Assembly: GCF_900182915.1 (NCBI RefSeq)
Contig: NZ_FXUG01000001.1
Span: forward strand, 1,054,001-1,118,000
Source: Neorhodopirellula lusitana
GTDB lineage: Bacteria > Planctomycetota > Planctomycetia > Pirellulales > Pirellulaceae
Reading direction: 5' to 3'
DNA length: 64,000 nt
Of this stretch, positions 18,114 through 26,438 are shown piece by piece (the first letter of the stretch is position 1; each line of letters opens with the position of its first letter). Made by a program: the position numbers and the translations under genes. The notes under the pieces are model-generated. The model was not told where the DNA came from. It saw only the letters and a program-made list of their open reading frames with translations, and did not search any database.

Positions 18114-19601
18114 ATGGCTGACGAGTTGGGCATATTGCTCGTCGAGGACGATCCTGACACGCAAGCGAATCTGGCCGACATTTTGGAAATGGATGGCTAT
18201 CAAGTTCGGGTCGCTGGAAGCTTCGGTGACGTCCGTAACGCCGGTCTGCAGCCGGAAATTGATTTGGTCATTCTGGACCGACGTCTGCCCGACGGCAGTC
18301 TCGAAGATGCACTGCCAGCGATGAAGGAATTGTTGCCGAACGCTGAATTCATTGTCGTGACGGGGTTCGCGGATATCGAAAACACGATTGCTGCGTTCAA
18401 GTTGGGCGTGACCGATTACATGCTCAAACCGGTGCAGCCGGATGTCATCCGGCAGAGCGTTGCCCGGATTGCCAAGCAAAAGCGAGTGGAAAGTGAACTG
18501 CGCCGCCAACAACAGTTTGCCAATCAGGTCTTGGAAACTTCAGAGACGCTGATTGTTGTGCTGGATTTGCAATGTCGGGTGCTAAGGTTTAACTCCCATT
18601 TTACTTGTGTCACCGGTTGGCGGTTGGAAGATCTGGTTGGTAAGGACTTCATCGCCCATTGCGTTCCTGAAACGGAACAGGAGCGGATTCAAGGTGTGTT
18701 TGAGGTGACGGCCAGCGGTCAGCCATCCGCTGGAACCCGCAACGGCCTAAGAACGACCGATGGACATGTACGGCAAATACGCTGGTCGGATTCACTGTTG
18801 AGAGACGAGTTCGGCCAAGCCAAGTCGGTGCTGGCTATTGGGATTGACGTTACCGATGTTGTCGAAGCCCAGGTCGCAGCGGCGCGGGACCATCGACTTG
18901 CTGCCATTGGCCAGACCGTCGCCGGACTGGCTCATGAAAGTCGGAACGCACTGCATCGAATTAACGCGAGCGTCGAGATGCTAAGACTGGATATTCCCGT
19001 CGACTCTGATTTGCGGGACGAGGTCGATTCAATCGCTCGGGCTTCGGCCGAACTGCATAGCACGCTGGAAGAGGTCCGAGAGTTTGCCGCGCCGGTGCAA
19101 CTGCACCGCGAGATGGTGATGCTGCACGATGTTTGGCGTCGCGTCTGGGGGTACTTGGTACGACTCCGCAGTGACCGGGATGCCGAGTTAGTGGAGGACA
19201 TTTGTGGCTGCGGTTGTCCAGTCAATGTGGATGTTCTGCGGATGGAGCAAGTGTTTCGCAACCTATTTGAAAACTCATTGGCGGCGTGCGAAGATCCCGT
19301 TCGTATTCGGATTCATTGCAAGTGTGATGGACTAGAACAAATTCAAGTGGACATCCAAGACAATGGTCCTGGGCTAACCATCGAGCAACGTGAAAAGTTG
19401 TTCGAGCCTTTCTATACAACCAAGGCTCGAGGAACGGGGTTGGGGATGTCCATCGTTCAGATCATCATTGACGCCCACGATGGCGAAATTCGGGTCGTCG
19501 ACGCGATTGAGGGCGGGGCCAGGTTTCAGATCCGTTTAGGAAAGCATGAGTCAGCGGTTGGGGGACCATGCTGTCTGGGTTCGGGGGTGAGCGATGCGTG
19601 A
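18114..19601 (+). CDS. Hybrid receiver-PAS-histidine kinase with HESRNAL H-box
   Basis: 495 residues: N-terminal receiver (ILLVEDDPD, Asp55 in LVILDRRLPDG, lysine in MLKPV), a PAS domain (about 135-255), then a kinase core with the H-box AGLAHESRNAL (His274), N-box FRNLFENSLAA, DNGPGL and EPFYTTKARGTGLGM. The H-box has Ser and Ala where most kinases have a hydrophobic residue and Pro (HExRNPL). The same variant occurs in the kinase at 22744. The open frame starts at 17997, but ATG 18114 with AAGG in front begins the receiver. There is no membrane segment, so it is cytoplasmic. It overlaps the FixL-like kinase by eight bases. Confidence 0.92.
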   Translation: MADELGILLVEDDPDTQANLADILEMDGYQVRVAGSFGDVRNAGLQPEIDLVILDRRLPDGSLEDALPAMKELLPNAEFIVVTGFADIENTIAAFKLGVTDYMLKPVQPDVIRQSVARIAKQKRVESELRRQQQFANQVLETSETLIVVLDLQCRVLRFNSHFTCVTGWRLEDLVGKDFIAHCVPETEQERIQGVFEVTASGQPSAGTRNGLRTTDGHVRQIRWSDSLLRDEFGQAKSVLAIGIDVTDVVEAQVAAARDHRLAAIGQTVAGLAHESRNALHRINASVEMLRLDIPVDSDLRDEVDSIARASAELHSTLEEVREFAAPVQLHREMVMLHDVWRRVWGYLVRLRSDRDAELVEDICGCGCPVNVDVLRMEQVFRNLFENSLAACEDPVRIRIHCKCDGLEQIQVDIQDNGPGLTIEQREKLFEPFYTTKARGTGLGMSIVQIIIDAHDGEIRVVDAIEGGARFQIRLGKHESAVGGPCCLGSGVSDA

Positions 19602-20733
19602 CCAGGACCAGCCGGCCGTTTTGGAATCGGTGCTGCAGACTGCGGTCGACGCAATCATCATCATCGATGGGCTGGGAGTGATCGAATCGGTCAATCCAGC
19701 GACTGAGCGAATGTTTGGTTTTGTGGCTGCAGAGATGCTGGGTCAGAACATCAAAATGTTGATGCCTTCACCGTATCAAGAACAGCATGACGGTTACCTC
19801 AAACGCTATCACGCAACCGGTGAGAGACGCATCATCGGGATTGGCCGCGAAGTGATGGGACAACGCAAAGATGGCTCCACGTTTGATTTGCACTTGGCCG
19901 TCAGCGAGGTCGATGCTGGGTCTCGTAAAATGTTCATGGGAATCATTCGTGACATTAGCGATTTGAAGTCGGTTGAGAACGAGCTGAAACAGCTCAATGC
20001 AACCTTGGATCAAAGAGTCCGAGAGCAAGCTGAAGACTTGCATCAGGCACAGCGGAAACTGGAAGAGAAAGAACGGTTTGCGATGTTGGGAAGAATCTCG
20101 GGAGGCATTGCTCATGAGATTCGAAACCCGCTCAACGTCCTGAGAACTTCTGCCTATTTTTTGCTCAATGCCAAAGCGCCCGCGGCCGAGAAACAGCATG
20201 AGCACCTGACTCGTATCGACCGTCAAGTTGCGATCATCGATAGTGCGGTGACGGCGCTATCTGACTTGGCCCGGATGCCGGAACCGAGTGCTTCCTCGTT
20301 CGAAATTACAAGCGTCCTTGAGGCGATTCTTTGTGACATGAAGCTTGCCGGGAACATTGGGGTTGAGCAAGACTTTTCCGATGATCTGCCCCTCGCGTTG
20401 GCGGATGAGAAACAGTTGACGTTGGTCTTCAAAAACTTGATTCTTAACGCGGTCGAAGCGATGTCCGCTGGCGGTGTGCTTCGGCTTTCAGCAAGTCTGC
20501 AAAGCCAGCGTGTGGTTGTCGTTGTTGCGGATAACGGCGTGGGGATGACACCCGATGTGGTTAGCCAGATCACCGAACCATTCTTCTCAACCAAATCCCG
20601 AGGAATGGGGCTGGGTCTCCCCATCACGAAGGCCATTCTGGAAAAGAACCGTTGCGAGATGCAGGTTGAATCCGAATACGGAAATGGGACCACCTTCTCG
20701 ATTTCAATTCCGAGCTCGGGAGTTCAGTCTTGA
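19594..20733 (+). CDS. FixL-like haem-PAS oxygen-sensor histidine kinase
   Basis: 379 residues: a PAS domain (about 8-122), a coiled coil, then a HisKA/HATPase core with GGIAHEIRNPL (His174), NLILNAVEAM, DNGVGM and EPFFSTKSRGMGLGL. The PAS domain carries EQHDGYLKRY with His65 and IIGIGREV with Arg85. In Bradyrhizobium FixL the haem-ligating His200 and the O2-contacting Arg220 lie in matching segments and are also 20 residues apart. The RKDGSTF and GIIRDISD segments also match FixL. Unlike some FixL proteins, there are no membrane helices. It overlaps the hybrid kinase (8 bases) and the receiver gene (4 bases), so the three are co-expressed. Predicted O2 (or NO/CO) sensor. Confidence 0.9.
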   Translation: MRDQDQPAVLESVLQTAVDAIIIIDGLGVIESVNPATERMFGFVAAEMLGQNIKMLMPSPYQEQHDGYLKRYHATGERRIIGIGREVMGQRKDGSTFDLHLAVSEVDAGSRKMFMGIIRDISDLKSVENELKQLNATLDQRVREQAEDLHQAQRKLEEKERFAMLGRISGGIAHEIRNPLNVLRTSAYFLLNAKAPAAEKQHEHLTRIDRQVAIIDSAVTALSDLARMPEPSASSFEITSVLEAILCDMKLAGNIGVEQDFSDDLPLALADEKQLTLVFKNLILNAVEAMSAGGVLRLSASLQSQRVVVVVADNGVGMTPDVVSQITEPFFSTKSRGMGLGLPITKAILEKNRCEMQVESEYGNGTTFSISIPSSGVQS

Positions 20734-21131
20734 CCCACAAACGAGTGCTGATTGTCGATGATGATGTGGATAGTTGTGCCAACATCAAAGATATCTTGGA
20801 TGACCTGGGGTACCGCACCGACGTTGCTCACGATGGAACCGCGGCGCTCGATTTGGTTGGGGCCAACCCATACGCTGTCGCGGTGTTGGACTATTCCATG
20901 CCGGGAATGAATGGGGCGAGCTTGCACAACGAAATCGTCAAACTGCGTCCCGAGATCTCGTCGATCATGGTGACCGCGTCCACGCACGACGATGGAGTTC
21001 AGCGGGCTCGAGACTGCGGGGTCCAGCGAGTGCTCACCAAACCTGTTGATCTGGGTGAGCTACTATCTCTTGTGAAGAGCCTCACACGCCCGACGATGGC
21101 GATGAAGGCAAACAAGTCTGCGGTGAATTAA
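20730..21131 (+). CDS. Single-domain response regulator
   Basis: 133 residues, a CheY-like receiver alone: RVLIVDDDVDS, phosphoacceptor Asp54 in AVLDYSMPG, and KPVD with the conserved lysine. No output domain follows. It starts at TTG 20730, overlapping the FixL-like kinase stop (TTGA), with GGGAG seven bases upstream, which supports this start. It may pass phosphate between the FixL-like kinase and another protein, for example the hybrid kinase or the NtrC-type regulator, or act as a phosphate sink. Confidence 0.92.
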   Translation: MTHKRVLIVDDDVDSCANIKDILDDLGYRTDVAHDGTAALDLVGANPYAVAVLDYSMPGMNGASLHNEIVKLRPEISSIMVTASTHDDGVQRARDCGVQRVLTKPVDLGELLSLVKSLTRPTMAMKANKSAVN

Positions 21132-21245
21132 GGCCAGGGGCACACCGACGGCTAGCGATACGCCAGTGGAGAAAAGTAACCGGCTTGTCAGACTTACCGA
21201 GCAAGCTGTCTAGAGTTGAGTGCTTGATGCGATGTCGCAGGGGCG

Positions 21246-21989
21246 CTATTCGCTGGCAAGCGTTTGGCAGCATTTTCCGTCGCACGTTGCTGAATCACCC
21301 GAGCACTCTTCTGATTCACCCGTGGGTGACTCTGGATCGCAAGTGCACCCGGGCGAGGTTGCTGAGCATTCGGTCGACCTCACCACACACTCCCGGTATG
21401 GCTTGCGAACTTCGATGGGTTTGAGTCCCGGTCGGGTTTCTTTTCGGCAACGGTGAACGAAGTTGGCGAATTCCTCGGCGAACGCTTCGACTGCATTCCA
21501 GTCGGTAAATTCGTAGTCACAGTCTGTGTTGGTTTTGTTTCCTGCCTTTTCCGCAATCCACTGCATTAAATGCTTCTTAAGCCAGCCGTACTTGGAATAG
21601 CGAAGCGCACCGGCGAAACATGCGTGGCGCGAGGGGACAAAGTCTTCGTCTCGCAGGAACGATTCGGCTAGCCATTCGGCCTCGACGCGGTCCTTGTAAT
21701 GTTCGCTGATAATACCCAGGCTGACTGAAAAGAATGCGGTTGGTAACTCTCGTAGCAATCGACGGTTTTCACGAATACACCATGCAATTCGGGGATCGTG
21801 TTCGGCGTAGTGCAAGGACGAGCCCAGCACGACGGCATCATACGAATCGACGGCAAGTTCATGAACATGACGTCTCGTGACGTCGAAGGTATCCGTTGGC
21901 ACACCCTGGTCCGTCATCACCTTTGCAATTCGTTTCGCAATTCGTTCTGTTTGTCCTTCGCATGTGGCATAGATAACGATAGCACGCAT
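21246..21989 (-). CDS. HemG-like flavodoxin with cysteine-rich tail
   Basis: 247 residues. The first 175 match menaquinone-dependent protoporphyrinogen IX dehydrogenase (HemG) proteins: IVIYATCEGQTERIAKRIA (FMN phosphate loop), DAVVLGSSLHYAEHDP, and the long insert FAGALRYSKYGWLKKHLMQWIA. HemG oxidises protoporphyrinogen with quinone instead of oxygen, so it suits low-oxygen haem synthesis. After about residue 180 there is an unusual tail with ten cysteines (RSTECSATSPGCTCD, EECSGD, CDGKCCQ) not found in HemG; it could bind metal. The BON-domain gene ends 36 bases upstream on the same strand, so the two probably form an operon. Confidence 0.82.
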   Translation of the reverse strand: MRAIVIYATCEGQTERIAKRIAKVMTDQGVPTDTFDVTRRHVHELAVDSYDAVVLGSSLHYAEHDPRIAWCIRENRRLLRELPTAFFSVSLGIISEHYKDRVEAEWLAESFLRDEDFVPSRHACFAGALRYSKYGWLKKHLMQWIAEKAGNKTNTDCDYEFTDWNAVEAFAEEFANFVHRCRKETRPGLKPIEVRKPYRECVVRSTECSATSPGCTCDPESPTGESEECSGDSATCDGKCCQTLASE

Positions 21990-22025
21990 GGTTGTGAATC
22001 TTGTGAGAGAGGGGGCGAGAGGCGA

Positions 22026-22355
22026 CTACTGGTTGACGCGGAGTTCATTGCGTATTTGCAATCCAATCGCCAACGGTCGCACCGCTTCCTGGGCAAGTTG
22101 CTTGAGGTAGTACGACGGCACCTGTCCCCACAAAACGATCCAACCGTCCTTCACGCGAGCACGAACGCGATCAAGTCCACGATGACCAGTTTGTTGGATC
22201 ATTGATTCGAGAGCCTGTGACTTTTCATCGATTGAAGCATCCACTGAGCCATTCGTTGCGGATGAGACCAAGCCAGCAGGAATCAATCCAGATGAGATCA
22301 AGCCAGGCGAGATCAAGCGGGACGCGATTCTCGGTAAGCGTTGTGTCATTTCCAT
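22026..22355 (-). CDS. BON-domain protein
   Basis: 109 residues from ATG 22355. The C-terminal two thirds form one BON (OsmY-type) domain: a helix (KSQALESMIQQTGHRGLDRV), then VKDGWIVLWGQVPSYYLKQLAQEAVR and a final IRNELRV. BON proteins bind membranes or phospholipids and are often stress-induced. The N-terminal segment holds an imperfect ISPGLISSGLIPAGL repeat, mirrored in the DNA as repeated GAGATCAAGCCAG-like units. First gene of a likely operon with the HemG-like gene. Confidence 0.8.
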   Translation of the reverse strand: MEMTQRLPRIASRLISPGLISSGLIPAGLVSSATNGSVDASIDEKSQALESMIQQTGHRGLDRVRARVKDGWIVLWGQVPSYYLKQLAQEAVRPLAIGLQIRNELRVNQ

Positions 22356-22477
22356 TGAAAGCCCCACAGGAACGAAAAAACGATAAAAACGAAAGAGCCG
22401 TAGAAGCAAGGAAAACGAGGTTGCGATAACGCTGGCACAAGCCGACTAATCCGGAAGTAAGCGAAACTCGTTCTAAT

Positions 22478-22492
22478 GCGAACCTTGTGCCG
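22478..22492 (-). promoter_or_regulatory. Candidate sigma54 promoter for the BON/HemG-like operon
   Basis: Minus strand: CGGCAC, five bases, TCGC then A. Spacing is exact; one mismatch in each half. About 110 bases upstream of the BON start. The rest of the 388-base divergent gap 22356-22743 shows no gene. Confidence 0.4.
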
Positions 22493-22743
22493 AAGAAAAT
22501 GCAAAATGATGCCGCATCGAATCGCCGATGGTATTGCGTGTGCATTCGTGGCGAGGCTGGACAGCTTTGCGACGTCGACTGAATTCTCGGTTAGGCGTTC
22601 AAGGCGGTGAACTAACAGCCCAACTGCAAGGCCTTCGTAGCCACAACTTTTCTGTGCGAAGGCCCTGGATACTAGCAGTGACGAGATGTCTGAGCGGCGA
22701 CGCAATGCGATGTTGGCAGCGTCTACCAACGGCGAGGATTAAA

Positions 22744-23895
22744 ATGCAAAACTTGACAAAACCTCTGTGGGACAATGGCTTTAGCAATCTGCAATCAGAT
22801 TCATCACCGACTGCTATCGTCATGACCGATTCCCATGGAACCATTGAGGCGTTGGACCACGTCGCGGAATCTTGGTTTGGTTACGAGGAGAACGAACTGC
22901 TGGGCAATTCCATCGATGTGATCTTCCCTACCTCGGCGACCAGTGACGATACGGCACACTCGGTGTGCACTTTGTCACAATTGGGCGTTGCGGACCCAAA
23001 ACAATGCTGGTTGTTGCAGGCGTGCCGCAAGGACGGATCGACTTTTCCAACGCAGGTGACGGTGAATTCGCTGGTCACCACGTCCGGTGACTCACGTCTT
23101 GCTAACGTGATTGACCTGAGCCCGCGCACACCAGGTATTCGCGATATGGCCGGAGAGTATTCCGACCAGGGAGGCCTTCATCAGGAGCGGTGGATCCAAC
23201 GGGAACGCTTGGCCGCTGTGATGCAAATGGTTTCTGGGCTATCACACGAGTCACGCAATGCCTTGCAGCGGGCTCAGTCATGTTTGGATCTGTTGCAGTT
23301 GGATTTAGCCGATCAGACCGATCTCGTAGCATTAACGGACCAGATCCGTGACGCTCTTAAAGACATTCATCGAAATTACGAAGAAGTCAAAAGTTACGCT
23401 GCTCCGATCATGCTGAAGCGAACGGTTGTTGATCTCGGTAAGCTTTGTCAGTCGACTTTCGACGAGCTAACGGCATCGCTCGGCGAACACTCGCCACAAC
23501 TAACGGTGCGTTGTGATGCGACGTGTGAATCGGTGAAGCTGGATGCCGATCGCATGGGCGACGTGATTAGGCACGTTCTGGAAAATGCGATTCACGCCAG
23601 TCAGCCGGAGGGGGTAATTGATTTTATTTGTAATTTTTCATCGATCGCTGGTGCACCCGGCATTGAGATTCATGTGCGTGACCATGGGGAAGGCGTGACT
23701 GAGGAAGTGGAGGTCCGCATGTTCGAGCCTTTCTTTACAACCAAGTTGCAAGGCACCGGTTTGGGGTTGGCCGTTTGCCGGCGCAACATCCAGGCTCACC
23801 ACGGCATCATCGAAGCAGCCAACCATCCCGAGGGCGGTGTTTTAGTCGAGATCAGCCTACCAACCGATACGGTAGTCGACACGACACTGCCCTAA
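22744..23895 (+). CDS. PAS-domain histidine kinase with HESRNAL H-box
   Basis: 383 residues from ATG 22744 (GAGGATTAAA in front): one PAS domain (about 15-130), then a kinase core with SGLSHESRNAL (His168), VLENAIHASQ, DHGEGV and EPFFTTKLQGTGLGL. It is a close relative of the kinase part of the 18114-19601 product, sharing the unusual HESRNAL box and the following EEV(K/R)xxAAPxxL helix, but it lacks the receiver. Cytoplasmic, with no partner regulator next to it. Probably feeds into the same signalling network. Confidence 0.92.
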   Translation: MQNLTKPLWDNGFSNLQSDSSPTAIVMTDSHGTIEALDHVAESWFGYEENELLGNSIDVIFPTSATSDDTAHSVCTLSQLGVADPKQCWLLQACRKDGSTFPTQVTVNSLVTTSGDSRLANVIDLSPRTPGIRDMAGEYSDQGGLHQERWIQRERLAAVMQMVSGLSHESRNALQRAQSCLDLLQLDLADQTDLVALTDQIRDALKDIHRNYEEVKSYAAPIMLKRTVVDLGKLCQSTFDELTASLGEHSPQLTVRCDATCESVKLDADRMGDVIRHVLENAIHASQPEGVIDFICNFSSIAGAPGIEIHVRDHGEGVTEEVEVRMFEPFFTTKLQGTGLGLAVCRRNIQAHHGIIEAANHPEGGVLVEISLPTDTVVDTTLP

Positions 23896-24053
23896 GGCAT
23901 TTTGCGGATTGCTGTCCGCATTGCGTTCCCGCGGAGATCGATTCATCGTCAGTCACCCTGGCGACTTCAGCGATCTCTGGCGGCTCAGTGACTTGATGGC
24001 GAAGCCAACATCTTGTAATCGTGGTTGTGTGGGGCGATGGCAAGACTAGCGAG

Positions 24054-24218
24054 CTACTCGCTTTTCGAGGCTTTGACTGAGGCAGCGACTGCTGACTTGA
24101 AATCAGCAATCTCCTGTTCGCTCGCATTTTCAAGCGAATTTGTCGGAGTGTTGTCTTCGCATCCGGTGACAGATAGAGACAAGCAAAGAATAATCGAAGC
24201 TGGTATTGAATAACGCAC
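24054..24218 (-). CDS. Small lipoprotein downstream of a DUF1559 gene
   Basis: 54 residues starting at GTG 24218 (VRYSIPASII). A hydrophobic segment ends in the lipobox LSVTGC, followed by a short acidic and helical mature part (EDNTPTNSLENASEQEI). Small lipoproteins of this kind commonly follow DUF1559 genes in planctomycetes. It is separated from the DUF1559 stop by a hairpin. The function is unknown; it is probably an envelope partner of the DUF1559 protein. Confidence 0.6.
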   Translation of the reverse strand: MRYSIPASIILCLSLSVTGCEDNTPTNSLENASEQEIADFKSAVAASVKASKSE

Positions 24219-24247
24219 GGAACGGACTTTGGTTGTAGAGGAACGAG

Positions 24248-24270
24248 CCCCGAGACAGCCTGTCTCGGGG
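24248..24270 (-). other. Hairpin between DUF1559 and lipoprotein genes
   Basis: A perfect 10-base stem CCCCGAGACA / TGTCTCGGGG with a three-base loop. No T-tract follows on the minus strand, so it may slow or partly stop transcription, or protect the upstream mRNA 3' end, rather than be a full terminator. Confidence 0.55.
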
Positions 24271-24295
24271 AAAGCGAAAGGGGCACCAAGTTGAT

Positions 24296-25477
24296 TTACA
24301 ACTCTTCTTGAATGACTTCTTTTCCAGCCCGCGAGCCTAATGATCCCCACAAGCCATAGGGACTTCGAGATCCGGGGGCTTGGCCATTCGAGCCGCCCAG
24401 ATAGACGACGCCCGCGGTTGAATTGCCAGCCTCGATGGAGTCGGTAACGAACTTAACCGCTCCGTCGCTCATCAGGATATGGCAGCCGCCTTGGTGACGA
24501 CTCGATGGTGGGGCAATTTGGATGAGCCGTGTGTTGTTGTGGCTACATACTTCGGAATTTGGTGGAAGGATCGTATTCATCGCGGAGTACATTCCCGAAC
24601 AGAATGCCCAGCGATAGCCACGCCCGTCGACTGCACCTTGTGTATTTTGCAGCGGCTTCCAGAACTGAGGCCGTGCGGAATCGATCAGTGGCTTGCATGA
24701 CGAAGGATTGTCCCGAAGCGCGTCACCGTCGAAACCTGGACTCTTCGCTATGATCGTGCGAGCATCTCGGTCGCCCAAATCAGTCGCGATTTCACCCATG
24801 ATGATTGTGTTAGCAAGCCCATCAAGGATGTCACGGAACTTGGTTCTCTTGTAGGTAATGAACACACCGCGGCTTGCGGCCCTGGATTCTTCTTCACGAG
24901 TGAAGGGGTTCTGGTTGACGCGTCCGCCGTTGGTCGGTCCGTCCGCTAAACGATCGCCCGAGTCACCAGTGCAGGCCGCATAGTTGGTTCTCGCGAATGC
25001 CGGTAAGTTTTTTCCCGGGTCGCTGGGGCATCGCAGGGCGGGTAGCTCGGTCAGCCAGGGTGAATAGTCTGTGTTGTCCAGCGACGGGCCCATGGCGGGG
25101 AAGACGTTGGCGGGCGAGCCGCCGTCATTGTAGGGATTCGAAATGACTTCCCAAATGGCCTGTTGTTCCATAAACGGGGTCAATCCAACCAGCATTGACA
25201 ACTGCAACATGTTGCCCTGGGTTGTTGAATTGAATGAGCGTTTTAGGGATACGTCACTGGTTCCAGTGCCCTGTTGTGGCAATTGCTTGTAAGCCGAGTG
25301 ATAATTGTGAAGAGCCAAGCCAATCTGCTTAAAATTGTTGCTGCAGCTCATCCGGCGAGCGGCTTCACGAGCAGCTTGAACGGCAGGCAGCAGCAGGCCT
25401 ACCAGAACGCCAATAATGGCGATCACTACGAGAAGTTCGACGAGTGTGAAGGCTCGTCGGTTGTTAGCGACAGTCAT
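24296..25477 (-). CDS. DUF1559 protein with prepilin-type N-terminus
   Basis: 393 residues. The N-terminus has a type IV prepilin-like cleavage site and helix (RRAFTLVELLVVIAIIGVL, then LLLPAVQAAREAARRMSC), the DUF1559 signature; the C-terminus has SSRHQGGCHILMSDGAVKFV and a YGLWGSLGSRAGKE ending typical of the family. ATG 25477 with AGGTG in front is the likely start. Planctomycetes have dozens of such genes; the products are thought to be exported pseudopilin-like proteins. A second, truncated DUF1559 copy lies at 28496-28750. A small lipoprotein gene follows. Confidence 0.93.
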   Translation of the reverse strand: MTVANNRRAFTLVELLVVIAIIGVLVGLLLPAVQAAREAARRMSCSNNFKQIGLALHNYHSAYKQLPQQGTGTSDVSLKRSFNSTTQGNMLQLSMLVGLTPFMEQQAIWEVISNPYNDGGSPANVFPAMGPSLDNTDYSPWLTELPALRCPSDPGKNLPAFARTNYAACTGDSGDRLADGPTNGGRVNQNPFTREEESRAASRGVFITYKRTKFRDILDGLANTIIMGEIATDLGDRDARTIIAKSPGFDGDALRDNPSSCKPLIDSARPQFWKPLQNTQGAVDGRGYRWAFCSGMYSAMNTILPPNSEVCSHNNTRLIQIAPPSSRHQGGCHILMSDGAVKFVTDSIEAGNSTAGVVYLGGSNGQAPGSRSPYGLWGSLGSRAGKEVIQEEL

Positions 25478-25507
25478 GTTTAACACCTAAGAAAATGAAA
25501 TTTGCGT

Positions 25508-25533
25508 CCAGTGCATTCAATCCAATGCATTGG
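25508..25533. repeat. Dyad in the DUF1559 leader region
   Basis: Ten-base arms CCAGTGCATT / AATGCATTGG (one G-T pair) with a six-base loop, 31 bases upstream of the DUF1559 start. Could be an operator or an mRNA leader hairpin. The rest of the 415-base divergent gap 25478-25892 shows nothing further. Confidence 0.4.
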
Positions 25534-25892
25534 TAATCATGCGTGCAGAAAAGGGAGACTCAATGCGATTCGCTGTATGTAAGGTCGGCTAGCGACCCTT
25601 TGTGGGTGTGTAATCGCGATTCGTTGCTCGTAAGCCCGCTGCTGGGTTGCTCCAACGCCGCTCGAGACTGGCCTGCCGTTTTTAATGAAAAGTTCAGAAA
25701 ACGCATTTTTGCCTCCCATCGCTGGTCGCTAGCTGACGTGTTCTCATGCGATTGCGAGGCCACTTTGGATTTGGGCTGGAGTATTGGGTAGAGAGACTGA
25801 CATGGCGTCTGGTGGCAGTGGCTTTTGTCCGCGAAGATCAGCGCGTTTCATCGACGCGGTGCCATCCCATTTATGAAAATGCGGGCTTTGGA

Positions 25893-26438
25893 ATGAATAA
25901 CAAGAATGATCGTGAAGAGCAATTTCTACAGGTCTTCGTTCGTTATGAAGATGATCTGAAGGCGTACGCTCGCGCGTTGGTGCCGACTTGGGAGGCCGTC
26001 GATAACGTGATGCAGGAAGCGAGTCTCGTGATCTGGCGCAAGATGGATCAGCTCGGAGATCCGAGCGAGTTTGTTCCTTGGGCTAAAGTGATTGTGCGGT
26101 ATGAATGCTTAAAAGCCCGTCGGACCGCAGCGATGGACCGTCATTGTTTTTCGACCGAAGTGCTTGAGTTGCTTGCCGATCAAGACGCGGCGTACGACGA
26201 GGATAAGATGGCTCTGGAACGTGTCGCTCTCAATCAATGCCTAGGCGGCCTGGGTGCCGCCCAAAAAGAGCTCGTTTTGTTGCTTTATCGAGACCACGGC
26301 GGGGTCGCTAGTCTGGCCGCAAAGTCTGGCCGCACGGTGAATAGTTTCTACAAGCAAATACGGCGGTTGCGTCAAAAATTAGCGCGGTGCGTGGGTCGCA
26401 AACTTGCCGACCCGACTTTCATTGGAGAGGTCGCATGA
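25893..26438 (+). CDS. ECF sigma factor, planctomycete type
   Basis: 181 residues. Region 2 (FVRYEDDLKAYARALVPTWEAVDNVMQEASLVIWRK) and region 4 (LNQCLGGLGAAQKELVLLLYRDHGGVASLAAKSGRTVNSFYKQIRRLRQKL) are clear; the family is the Rhodopirellula/Verrucomicrobium group of short ECF sigmas. ATG 25893 is chosen as the start of conserved sequence; the longer frame has no support. It overlaps the FecR-like gene by four bases (ATGA), the usual sigma/anti-sigma arrangement. Confidence 0.9.
   Translation: MNNKNDREEQFLQVFVRYEDDLKAYARALVPTWEAVDNVMQEASLVIWRKMDQLGDPSEFVPWAKVIVRYECLKARRTAAMDRHCFSTEVLELLADQDAAYDEDKMALERVALNQCLGGLGAAQKELVLLLYRDHGGVASLAAKSGRTVNSFYKQIRRLRQKLARCVGRKLADPTFIGEVA

Noticed and set aside
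22535..22552. GG-N10-GC element before the kinase at 22744 (TGGTAT-N5-GTGC)
   Set aside because: Both halves are weak, and it is about 200 bases upstream of the start codon.
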